This document shows positions 1-11,637 of a stretch of DNA of 64,000 bases, in pieces. Numbering within the stretch: the stretch's first letter is position 1; every line of letters begins with the position of its first letter. Origin of the DNA: Lates calcarifer (Eukaryota > Chordata > Actinopteri > Centropomidae); contig NC_066853.1 in NCBI RefSeq assembly GCF_001640805.2, positions 22,689,173-22,753,172 of the forward strand, written 5' to 3'. A model generated the notes under the pieces. The model did not search any database, was not told the origin of the DNA, and worked only from the letters and a program-made list of their open reading frames with translations. The position numbers and the translations under genes were made by a program.

Positions 1-1832
1 ATTAATCACAATACAGTCTTTCCGTAACCTCAACCAAGTGCTGTGAGAGCCTAAACATAACCATAAAAAAGCAAGCAATATCGTGTATAGTGAAATGAAG
101 CTAAAGTGATATCCACTGTATTAAAAAGTGAGAATGTGAAGATTGATACATCAACTCTTCCATTGCAACCAAGCACACAAATTATTTTGCAATATTTCAA
201 CCTTTAACTTTACACCATTTCCACTCAGGCTTTCTGATATGCAAATCAAATATTGCGCATAACACACATCACAGGCATGTTTTTTTTTTTTTTGACTTTA
301 TGCACTCCCACAATACATATTCTCATATTGTGTGACAAAAATAATATAGGCTCAAAGGTGTACTTACCTTTTGCTTTCACCTTTATCTCAAGGTCCCAAA
401 TGTTGGGAGTAGCTATGTTACATGGGCTGCTACAGGAGCTACTTTTTCACCAACAGGGTGGCACAATAAAAAACTGCATCATTACATCTTATTTTACCTT
501 GAAAAAGAAAATAAAAACAAAACTCTGCACCTGCACCTTCCTGTCTCCTGATTTAGGAAAGAATCCAACAAGCTGCCTTATGTGACAGTATACGTATGGA
601 GCAGAGAATGTGGGACAGGCAGCCAACCTGTGCATCTGTTTTGTTATATTGAGTTATGTTCCAGACCGTGAAAACAACTGTATTATATCTAAGCAAATAA
701 CCATAGAAATGTCATCAGAATGGCATCAGGTTTCTTATATTTCCTATCAATTCCCAGCAAATACAATTAATACTATTAATTGGTATCATTTTTGTCTTTG
801 TTCCTGCCTTCCAACCCTTTTGAATTTTCTGGTTGTGCAGGTTTCGTCGAGGAAAGGAGAGGAGAGGAGAGGAGCTGTTGGTGGAAATGAAAGCCTGTTC
901 TGCTGAGACAGTTGGTTGCCAGTCCATCTGGGTAGAGATAGAAAGTGCTCCAGTTGTCACAAACATTCTGCATTTCTGTCTGTGCCTTCTATAACAAATA
1001 CTGATGGAGGGAGAAGGGGGGAAGAAAAAAAAGGCAAGGCAGCAAGACAAATAAGAGAGAGAAGAAAGGAGGAAAAAACAGGAGAGAAAATAAAAGGAGA
1101 AGCTGGCTTGTTATTTCACAGTTATTCCTCACTGTAGGCACGTGAACACCGTCAGTGCATCTGATGTGGGAGTGGAATGAAAAAACTTTGGCCCAGGTTC
1201 ACGTTTAATTTCTCTTAGTTATTTGGCCTTTCCGCTTGTGAAGCTTTCAATCTTGGAGGCCTTCTGGGGTCTAGATTATCTCTTTCGTTTGGAGAAAATG
1301 AGCTGAGCTGGAAGCTACATTACCTCCCCTGCCTTATGTGAGCTCATTTTTTCCCACACCACCATTAGCTCGCTAAAGCCATTTGGAGATGCACAGTGGA
1401 ATGTTTCCATGTTCATCAGTAAGTGCCTGGCATTCCTTCAGTCAATTATCACCAGAACTGTCTCTGTGTGATAATTCATGCCTCAGGCTTGTGTTTCAGA
1501 GCCAGGATGGATATACAAGGGACATTTTGATGGAGTATAGAAGAGATTTCTCAAAGCAGGATTCAGTCATCACTGCTCCATACTCACACTTGAGCTTGGG
1601 TGATACAAGACAAGTAGTGTTATCTAAAGATTGAGCTATGACTGATGCAGAGTTAGTGTGTGGTTTAATTGCTATGCTTTTATTGAGCAAAAACATTAAG
1701 GTAGATAGTGAATTTAAGTATTCTGTTGATGCAGTTTTATGCAGGGATGTTTTTAATGTGTCATTTTGTGTAGTGTGTGATGTGGATGCTGTTATAGGCA
1801 TAACCAGTCCCTAAGGCTTCATATCATGATTG
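1..1832. other. Intergenic or intronic sequence, no supported gene
   Basis: AT-rich unique-looking sequence. It holds a poly-T run near 280, a GA-rich stretch at about 1005-1100 and only short overlapping frames that resemble no protein family. I see nothing else here. Confidence 0.6.
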
Positions 1833-2100
1833 ATGGTAAATGGTAAATGGACTGTACTTATATAGCACTTTTCTAGTTGTATCGACCACTCAAAGCGCTT
1901 TACACCACGCGTCACATTCACCCATTCACACAGCGCTTGCACTATTACAAAGCGCTCTAGCACATTCACACATTCACACACTGATGTTACAAATATTCGG
2001 GGGCAACGTGGGGTTCAGTATCTTGCCCAAGGATACTTCGGCATGGACTGGAGTCCATGGTGGATTGCTCACCCCAGACTTGGACCTACTTGCTGCCCCA
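1833..2100 (-). repeat. Teleost tRNA-derived SINE, 5'-degraded copy (minus orientation)
   Basis: It begins TGGTAAATGGACTGTA and continues through TATATAGCACTTTTCTAG, CACTCAAAGCGCTTTACA and GGGGTTCAGTATCTTGCC. Each is the reverse complement of part of the better-preserved SINE at 34062-34353. The tRNA-like head is decayed at the distal end and an extra GCGCTT-rich insert is present. The family looks like the AFC/V-type SINEs of percomorph fish; the exact name is not certain. Confidence 0.8.
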
Positions 2101-2240
2101 AATGAAATAGGTTTATTTCGCAAGTGAGAATAAGATGGAACATGCCTTGTTTAGGTGTCAGCAGTAATGTGGGAGTTGTGCTGAAGTGTCATGATGAATG
2201 GGGTGCTGAGCCTGAAGGCAAAGGTTCCAATTTACAAGTT

Positions 2241-2306
2241 GACTAGACTTAGACTTAGACTAGACTTTACTGATCCCTTGGGATGACTCCCTCAGGGAAA
2301 TTAAGA
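2241..2306 (+). repeat. Dispersed teleost repeat fragment ('acttagacttagac...tgatccctt...ctcagggaaatt')
   Basis: The tandem GACTTAGACTTAGACTAGACTTTA followed by CTGATCCCTTGGGATGACTCCCTCAGGGAAATT is a motif I know as repeated across fish genomes. Its parent element is not assigned here. Confidence 0.55.
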
Positions 2307-2520
2307 CTTGTTTTCCAATCCTTAACCACCGTCATGAGCTTTGGGAAGTGACTGAAAGAATTATAGCGCTGATACAAATGTCTGAAATTTGTCTTCTTTA
2401 CTGGGTAGCCAGGCCCAACCTTACAGATAGGATCATGCAAAGTAAGCTTGGAGTAGAAGTGATTCTCTCTCGTGACTAACGCCAACTGAGGCACATCCAA
2501 CTCAGACAATGCCCTGGGTC

Positions 2521-2636
2521 AGACCCAAAACACTCTCAAGGGATTATATATCCCATCTGGCCTTGAAACACACTGGAATCCCCCCTGGAGAAGTTTCTGG
2601 ACGTGGCAGGTGTGAAGGAAGTCTGTGATGGATGGA
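2521..2636 (+). repeat. Non-LTR retrotransposon (LINE) 3'-region fragment, decayed
   Basis: GGGATTATATATCCCATCTGGCCTTG, ACTGGAATCCCCCCTGGAGAAG and GTGTGAAGGAAGTCTGTG follow the common fish LINE end motif that reads roughly as a Trp-Pro-Gly-Asn / Gly-Ser-Pro-x-Glu-Glu-Leu peptide. The expected terminal '...aagatggatggatgg' is largely missing. Clade is not certain. Confidence 0.55.
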
Positions 2637-3012
2637 GTTCCAAATAAAGTGTGCTGACCAAAGTGTGCAAACACTCCTTGATCACCTACTCTGTCAGAAA
2701 TACAATAGAAAAAAAAAGCAACTACTTAGTGCATCAAAACAGAAGTTGTGCCCACAAGCGGATTCATTGCATTTTAATAAAGAAGGCTAACGCAGGTAGT
2801 CAACAATGTCATTCAACACTGTGATACTGAAATTCTGCATTCCATAAAATGTGTGTGTGGTCTATTGTCTTCCACTTCATGTCTAGTACTGTATATACAC
2901 GGGTCTCACAAGATTCTGTGAATCTCGTGCAGCTATGGGTGTGAATCTTGCCAGGGAAAGGTGGACTCTGCCAATAACCCCGTACACCTTTTATACTTCT
3001 TCTTCTTCTTAT

Positions 3013-3083
3013 GTCTGTTTACACTCAGTACGTGAGCTTTAGTGTTAGGATTGTAGACTAAAACTGATGACCCATCAAGGACA
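3013..3083 (+). repeat. Direct repeat copy A (71 bp)
   Basis: It matches 4998-5068 in the same orientation at all but about five positions, including an identical central stretch containing TTAGGATTGTAGACTAAAAC. The parent element is unknown. Confidence 0.8.
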
Positions 3084-4997
3084 CATGGGTAACCTTGGTG
3101 TCTACTGTACATTCTCATAGCAATATACTAACTTAAGAGAATACATGTTTTCCTTTCTTTTTTTCCCAACAAAATGCAAGAAAATAATTTAATCACAGAA
3201 GAATACACCATAACCTGGAGTGTTCCCACAAAGATGCATTGCTCCTCAGGCTAGTGTGTGATACTGTTAGCTTCAAGCAGTATTATTCGTGCTGAGTTGA
3301 TTTGATGTTGCCATGGGTTTGTTGGGTTCAAGGCTGCATTGTGTTTTCACAGATTGTCATGCGGTTAAAGTGGCACATCAAACAACTGAAAGGGCTTTTA
3401 AATGTCACTTCTAGGTCTGAACTATAATTGGTTATTCAGCTGTTTTGTCCAGACTTTTAAACTTGACCCTCTATAACTGCTTCTAACCTCACTTTTCTGT
3501 CTATCCTCGGCCCAGACTGCACTGTCTCAGCTAACATTTATTGCCAGTTATGGACCCTATGAATAATTGATCCCGATTCTATTTAAGATCCTGACGAGGA
3601 CAAATGGCACAGGGCTACACTGGCCAATATTTCTCCCTCCACTGCCCTAATAGGAGGCCTCTTTACCCGCACTACTGCAGTCTTTTTTCCTCCGTTTCAT
3701 ATTCTTTCTTGTCTTCCCCTTCGTTTCCTTTTCTCTTAGAGCGCTGTACCAAGTCCCTGACACTATTTTAAGAACTGGAATCATTCCAGACGGTATGAAG
3801 GGTATTATAGAGGCGTAGCTGCAGCACCATGACGGATGATGCCAGCGTCGGCCAATAGTGGAGAGCAGGGTAAGGATTTATCCCTGTGGTTTTGTAGTGG
3901 ACTGGCCCTTTACTATCACAACCAGGGAGATCATTTGGAAACAACGACACAGGACCATAGTACATCTATTAGTGATATGAGGCGAACACCACGATCAATG
4001 CTTATTACATTGGACCTTTGTGTGTGTGTGGAGGTAGTCCAATTTATTAAGTGTGTGTGTGCATGTGTGTATTGTGTGGCTGGATGGGCAAGATACAGTA
4101 GATCATCCACAAGTGCGTCACTGTGCCCAGACCAGAGGATGGGCTGGATCCAGCTTCAGAAGTGATAGCAGATCATTAGAGTGTGTAAATGCTGCAGGGA
4201 AGATGGAGAGTATGGATCCCATGGACTGTAATGGACACACACACACATTGGTACGTGTGTGATTCACTCCAGCACCAACTATAATGAGCAGTTCACCCTA
4301 TGTTGTAGCATTTATCTTGCTCTTTCTGCTGTGAAATCACTGGATGAGTGCTATAAAACACAAGTGTTTGAAACTCACTATTGAGTATCCCTGTAGAAGT
4401 TCATACTATTTGTTTTGGTACAGTATATTTGCTGAGCAGTCAAATGGGAGATATAAGAGCATTGTGAAAAGAAGACTGAAGAAGAGGAACTGACAGAGTT
4501 CAGGAGCTTGGGATTTATTTTTTTTATAAAGCAAACCTGCCTGGTATCACTCACTGAGAGAGAAACACAAACAGAGAAATGGCTACACCAATGAGTTACA
4601 TACAGACACATTCTCCTTTTTGACAGTCTCCTTGACAGCTTTCTCCTTCCTTTCGTCTCTGTCTTTATCATGTGCGTATTTCATGTATGATTTTCTTAAC
4701 TTGTGCTCCTGCTCTGGCTCAGCAACAAATTTCTCAATCAAAGATTTCTGTACAGTAAGATGTAAAATGAGCAGTCTGTGAAAGAAGCATAAAGCATAAA
4801 GACAGATGAGACAATGGAGAAATGAATAAAGGATTGGCTGTTTCCAAGACTGATTTGATATATGGATATCTATCCATATCAGGCCTCTGTGCTCTGCTCA
4901 GTTCTGCAGGATAATCCCAACTGCTCAGTCACAGTAACAGCACAGAAAGACAAACAAATCCTTCATTCACAAATAGTACTCACATCATTTGCTGTTA

Positions 4998-5068
4998 GTC
5001 TATTTACACTCAGTATGTGAGTTTTAATGTTAGGATTGTAGACTAAAACTGATGACCCATTAAGGACA
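4998..5068 (+). repeat. Direct repeat copy B (71 bp)
   Basis: This is the partner of 3013-3083. The differences I count are all transitions, with A or T here against G or C in copy A, which fits decay of methylated CpG and other sites after duplication. Confidence 0.8.
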
Positions 5069-6945
5069 TAGTACTGATTTATATTTCAGATTTCGTAAAA
5101 GATGGTATCGTTAGTAGAATCTTCTCCACTCTTATCATTATATTATAGTAGGTAAACATCCTCAGCAGTTTCTTTACACATACAGTACTCTGCCTTTAAA
5201 AACAATAGTCTCGAGAGACTGGTCTCACAAAGAGATTTTACTCTGGTCTGCCGTTAATCCAGTTTTAGTTTTGCTAAAGAGCCAGGCTAACTCGAAGTCA
5301 TGTTCACACAACAACAGACAGTGACACCTGCTGACCAGTGGCAACAAAAAGATCAAACTATGACTCTTGATATGAGATTTGTTAACACTGTAGAGCAATT
5401 ATTAAGACAGGAAACACTTTTTAAATATATATCAGTCGTTTTGTTTAACTACCCTGAGTTTAACTGACAGTTAGCAGCAGCACTGAGCCCTGCTGCATTA
5501 AGATGCTACAGCATCTCAGCTCAGCTACATGTTTGTGGATTTATTCTACTTAACATTTTTTGGATTGCTACACTTGTTGCTAAATTTTTCCTGACAAAAT
5601 GTGACTGTGCTGAATTCTTCCAGAAGACAAACATCTTCATGCTGTGGTGAAGAGATCTGAGTGGTTTGATGTTGTTGCTTGATCAGCCATGTTTTTTTAG
5701 TTTGAAAAAAGTCTTAATTTACGCAAAATTCATGGAAAATTAGTCCTACTTAAGATAGTCGAAGGAGAAAGAAGACAGCTTTCTACGACAGATGAATTTA
5801 GACCTGCCTATTTTTTCCTAAACTGAGCCAAGGTTATTTGTTGCTTAAGAAAAACTCAAATTCTCAGTTCATTGATGTTATGTCACCATATTTTGTGTGG
5901 AAGTCTTTAAAGCAAGCTGTGAGGCCAGTGTAAAAACTTTCACCTGCACAGATTCACAGTGAAAAACTATAGTCAAGAAATCTTGAACATAAGAATGAAC
6001 ATACTTTACTGTACAGAAGCTCTTGATATTTCTTTGGATTTGACAGCAACTTAAGTGTATCCTGTGAAGCAAAACTGTTGCACAACCCTGACAGTGATTA
6101 ACCTACAGAAAATGCTGGATCCTTGGATGTCTGTGGAATTTGAAATTGAAAGTGTTCTGTTTGTTGAAGTCAGTGCAGAAAAAACATCCCTCATAACAAC
6201 CCTGGAAGAACACTTCACTACTAACACTTCTGTACTTCAGGTTCACATATGCACATTTTTCTATTCTTTTTATATTATGTTTACAGAATCAGAAAAAACT
6301 ATTTATTGAAACATCATATTATGTTCTCCTGTGATCAGTCATAGAAAGAAAAAAAGAAAGAAAAACTAAATTTTATTCCATGTCACTTCTCAACAATAGA
6401 TCTGCCTACACTTGTGTCAAAGTGATTATCACATTCAGTGAGGCACACCATTATGAAACATGTTGAAGTGACTTTTCAGGGCTCAGTGCTAATCACTAGA
6501 CCTCTCTGATAACTCCTCTGAGAGACAAAGAGGTATGTTGTGAAGCAGCTTCATTTGCATGCTGAGTGTTTTGGAGGAGAAAAAAAAAATGCCAAGAGCG
6601 AGAGCGGTAACTGCAGAATTCTTGTGCTGTGATCACACCTTCAGTTTGTTTGTGTTAGTCCCTGTCATTGTCAATGTTGCTCTTCTATTTCTTTTTGGGC
6701 ACAATGGGAGTCAAAACTTGCAAAACAACTTACACTGGATTATTGGAAATCATCTGTACTGCTGCAGTTTTGCTAGCCACAAAATATACAATATAACAGG
6801 ATATGTGAATTTTGTACATACATTAAAATCAAAAATAATTCTGTGTGAGCAGTACTTCAGAAAATATGTCTACTCTAATAAGACTGTTAAATAAATGATG
6901 GACATTTAATGAAGACACATAAAAAACATGAAATAAGTTAAGTAT

Positions 6946-7060
6946 AGGGCAGCCCCTTAGGGCAGCTGGTCTGGCTGGACCTTTACTACGTGTTGTTGCC
7001 CTACTCTCTCTCCCTGTTTCCTGTCTCATCTCCACTCCCCTATCCGAATAAAGGTTTTAC
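6946..7060 (+). repeat. SINE tail fragment, 5'-truncated
   Basis: It runs from AGGGCAGCCCCTTAG through CAGCTGGTCTGGCTGGACC and GTTGCCCTACTCTCTCTCCC to TATCCGAATAAAGG. This pyrimidine-rich tail ending in CCTATCC.AATAAAGG is a familiar dispersed teleost SINE end. The tRNA-like head with A and B boxes is absent. Confidence 0.55.
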
Positions 7061-8518
7061 GTAAAACAACAAAACCCTGTGCAACAATCACACAATCCAA
7101 ACAAATCTGCTGAAAGCTTATGAAAAGTTATACCAGGTCTTAATGTCAGTTTTATTATTTTGCCCATTGCCTGTTGACCTGCCACTTTTTTCCTGTTATT
7201 CCCTTACTCTCCAGCAGTAGTCCTCAGCTCCTCTTACCATGCAGTAGCTCCTCCTACATCCTGGTTATAATATGATGTCATCAAATGGTGTCAACCCTGA
7301 GCTCCACCTGCCCATACACACCTGCATCTCTTTTTCCTAATTAGCTGCCTCAGTATTTTATCAGCCATTTCTTCCACCTTCCTTTTGTGCTTTTGTTTTA
7401 TGGGCCAGCCATCTTTTTTCTGCCAACCTGTTTGAAACTATCCAGAGCTCTCTACAATCTTTAGCCCACTTCCTATGTGTTTACAGTTTGGCTAATGTGC
7501 TTCATGCCAAGTCATGCTGCTAGCAGTTGCACTGCACCCCACAGAGAACAATCATCTGAATTACTTTTGACAAAGAACATAAACTGATAATTATGAACCA
7601 TGTCTCAAGAAGCAACCATTGAGTTCTATCTGGATTTATGGACACTCACCCTTGATGGACTAGAGATTTCAACACCACTGGCAAAAGTAAGTTCAGCTGA
7701 TTTTTTTTTTTTAACTTTCCATAATGTCTGTGTGTTGAGTTGTAGTTGTGCAGTTACACAAAGGATCTGTCAAAAAAAATTACATAGCAAAAAAGTTTAC
7801 TTAGTGGACCATTAGTTGCCTCCTTTAGTGTCAGGGTGTTTATGCGTTTTGCTTTCCCTTGGTTCATACTGGATGCAGACCATCATGTAGTGGTCTGCAC
7901 AGCTTTCACCTTTCAGGCCATAAGAGTGCAGGACACACCACCGTGATGAGTGGTGGTAGCACAATATCATTATCATCACAAAATATGGCACATTAGTTCT
8001 ACTTTTCTGCAAACTTGTGCTTCATTCTACTCATGAGAAGCTTGTTTATCGGAGACATTTGGTCACCTTTCATCCTGTAAAGGAAGAAGGTAGAAGGAGA
8101 TATTGTCTTTTGTTGATTTGCAGATCTGTATTTTAAGGTGTATTGTTGTGGTTATTTAGAGCTTGAATGGTATTCTTCATGACTGCATACAAACTAAACC
8201 AAAGCAGCAAGAGAACAAAATGGAAAGGGAGGGGGAGACAGAAAAAAAAAATCATTCCAACCAGGTTTGGCATGAAGGAAAATCCTACCAAAGTTGCCTT
8301 TTTATTAGAAGCAAAGCCATGCTCTTTGCACTAGTTTCATCTTTCCCTTGGAAGTGGTTTATTTATAGAGCCATCTGCATGTAGACATACATGCTTCCAT
8401 CTTCAGCAACACAACTCTCTATCCCCCCACTTTTCCAACCACGCTGGATTCTAACCTATCAGAATATTTTGGGTTCAGTTGTGACAACTGTCTCTCCTCC
8501 AGCATCCATGTGGGATGG

Positions 8519-8547
8519 TTTGTGTGTGTGTGTATGTGTGCGTGCGC
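8519..8547. repeat. (TG)n microsatellite, interrupted
   Basis: About 29 bp of mostly alternating TG with A and C interruptions, ending GTGCGTGCGC. Confidence 0.9.
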
Positions 8548-11500
8548 AAGTGGCAATGTGATAAAAGACAGATGTCAGACCTAGACAGAGATAGCATGGA
8601 GAGGAGCAGAGCAGGCCAGCATCGGCCAAGTCGCTTGGAGTGGGTGGAGAAAGAGCGAGTCAGAGATAGCAGTAGAGTGGCATATGTATAATTGACAACC
8701 TATGCTTCCTCTCCATAGAGTTTATGACATTTTCTCTCTGTAATCTACTTTTTCTGGCTAGTACAGAAGATGGTAGTGGGCCGTGCTGTGAGTCGGCGGC
8801 TTGGATGGAAATGGCAGGGCAGAGCATAAGCTTGGCAAGGAGAATGTGAAGGGGAGAAAATGCCAAGGCAGCCTTGACATTTTTTTTCTTTCCGTCAGTG
8901 TTGCACTTTTACCAAGAAGCAGGTCTGTCACTGATAAAAGTAGTGAGGATGGGAGGCATTGGGGTGAGGAGACACTGTGCTAGAGCCAGTGCGGGTATTT
9001 TGTTTCAGTATTGTGGGTGGGACCTAAATAGGTGTTGATGTGAATGATCGGAAGGAAGAGTGAAAGTGAATAACGGAGGAAAAAGTGCCCAAGGTTTGGT
9101 GTTGCTGATTCAGTGCTGATTATATTTTCTTTTTGCTGGAGATAATGTTCTGCAGAATCTGGTTTGTGTGCATCTCTTTGTTGCCCCACACACATGAATG
9201 GCAAGAAAATAATGTACTCATGCAATTCTTCAAGACCACTGGGTACCGAGAATGTGAAGCAATTTACCTGGCTTTCTTGGTTCCTATAAAAGCCTACTGA
9301 CTAATTTCTAATTTAAAGGACTCTGGATGAATTTTCTGGCAAAATCCAAAGCATGTTACGTCTGTGCTGTCTGTGGTCTCTTCCAAGCTTCTTGCCTCAG
9401 TGCCTCTCTTCCACTCACCTATAGCACCAACAGTGTGCAACACTAGCTAACGTTAGCTTAGAAATGGGGTCCACTAACGTCAACAAATGACAGGGTCCCA
9501 GCACAACACAGACTCCAACACAAAATCCACATAAGCACAATGAAAAAAGGTTTCATCTTGTGAAGCCCATCTGGCCGAAGGAGAATGTTACTAGCCTATA
9601 TTGTGCTAGCTAGCAAGTTGATAACAATAATAACAATAAGATAATATTATTTTTTTAAAAACATAATGTTAGTCAAACTTTAGTCTAGAATAGCTTTGTT
9701 TTAGTGCTATACCGGAGCTAGTTGGGAGGAGTGATTTTGACACGTCAAATGTCAGGCTGTATTATGAAACTCAAAAACAAGAAGTTAAATATTTTCCCAT
9801 CTTAAACTATTATTTTGAGCTACTAAACATTTCCAAAGTTATTTTTATGTATGTGACATTATCCCGATGTAGAGTCAAGAGCTGAGTGGGAAAGCAGGGC
9901 CAGGGAGAGAAGCACTAAAGCTGCGGTTGCATCTGCTGACTAGCAGTGGTGAGGCATGCAGCTATAAACAGAACAGACTGTAAAATAGAGGAAATTGTTA
10001 GAAAGATATGATTAAGTATTGATAAATGATGTAATCAAACATCAGCTGATATTGCTGCAAGAGCATTTCTCTTCATTCATATCTTGATTTTAAAAAGTTA
10101 AACTTTCATCAACAAGTCTGCAAATTTGTAAGAGTGACAGCTGATCTCCACAACATGGAAGAAAACCTGGAGGCAAAAGGACAGCATATGTTGTACATTC
10201 ACTATGATGGATTTTTACAACAGAAAGTTTGGGTAATCACTTTGCCTTCTCCATTTTCTCCTTCAAATAAACTTATCTGATTGTCTGACTGCTCCTTTTT
10301 CCTATCTGACTTCAGTAAATAATATTTATGTTGTAAGAAACCATAGAGTGTATTTTGCCTTGGCCTCAGAGATTTTTTGCTAAGCAGAGATACAGTAAAG
10401 TGTGCTGTAGGTCAGTCACCGCGCCTTATGGTTTTTTTCATAGGACAATTGTCATTTGCAATCTGCTACCCATCAACTTGTGTATCCACCTATTAAATCA
10501 GCTCCTAGCAGCTTGTCCTGTAAAACACAACAGCGCGACCAAATCTGCACTGACATCCTATATGGATACTGATATGCATGTGCACACACACATATATACA
10601 GACATACTATTTCATGCTCACCAAAATAAAAAATAGATTTATTTTCAAATATACCACAAACACAGGGACACAGTCTTACTTTCTGCAGCCCTTATCTGAA
10701 CACATAGGACACACCAGAGAGGGAAAGAACTCCAAACAAGTCAAGAAGCTTAACTAGATTTTCTCTCTTTCTCCATCTCACTGTCTTCATCTCCTCACTC
10801 TACCTCTCCATCTCTCTCACCTGGCTTGACTCACTTTCTCTCACCTTGTTATTCCATGCATTGTTATTTCTCTCACCTCTCTCTGTCGTATTTCCTTCTT
10901 TTACTGCTAACTCTGTGGTTGCACTTAATCTCTGTCACCTGTTTCCTCTTTCACACTAATGCTGCTTCAGCTCTTAAATTTCCTCTCTGCTCTTGTTCCC
11001 TCCCCCTCTTTTGCTTTCTTGAATCTTAACTTATTATACTGCTAACCATCCAGCTAAGCGTGCATTGTTTTTGCACCATGCTGTTACACATCATGGTGTA
11101 GAGTGCATGTTGAACTCCCCCGTCTCTCTCAAAGTGTTTTATCTCCCGGTACAGTGTTTATCTGTGGTCTCTGGGAATTGTATGAAGCAAAATGAGCAGG
11201 TGGAGATTGGTAGGAATTGTGTATTGCTTTACCCCCATTTTAATACTGGCATTTACATTCTTCTAGGTGAACCAATTAAGTTATGTTCTATGTCTAATTA
11301 GCATAAGTGTAAATCAGCATAAGGTGTGCAATAAGGCTTCCCTTTGAAGCTGAATCCACAGAAAGAAATACATGAGAGTGATGAGTTCCTTATTCTTGTT
11401 GTGTTTCTCCTCTTTCTAGTTTTGCCACAGTGTGGCTTGTCTGCATGGATGCATATTTATAAAGGTCTTGCAGGCATAGATATAAGCTACATATGATTTT

Positions 11501-11611
11501 CAGCGTAACATCTTCCTTAAGGGTGTGGATGTACTGTGCAAATATACTAATATGAGCCACCCACTGTCAGCAGATCTACTAAGGCAGTATGTCTCAGCAT
11601 GCACTTTCACA

Positions 11612-11637
11612 AACACACACACACACACACACACACA
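11612..11637. repeat. (CA)n microsatellite
   Basis: An uninterrupted run of about 13 CA units. Confidence 0.95.

Larger units (their letters stand above)
2637..6945. other. Intergenic or intronic sequence with a duplicated 71-bp segment
   Basis: No supported gene. The stretch contains the paired 71-bp repeats at 3013-3083 and 4998-5068, short TG-rich runs near 4018-4075, and a small imperfect palindrome near 4860-4879. Short open frames at 6055-6309 and 6559-6894 resemble no family I recognise. Confidence 0.55.
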
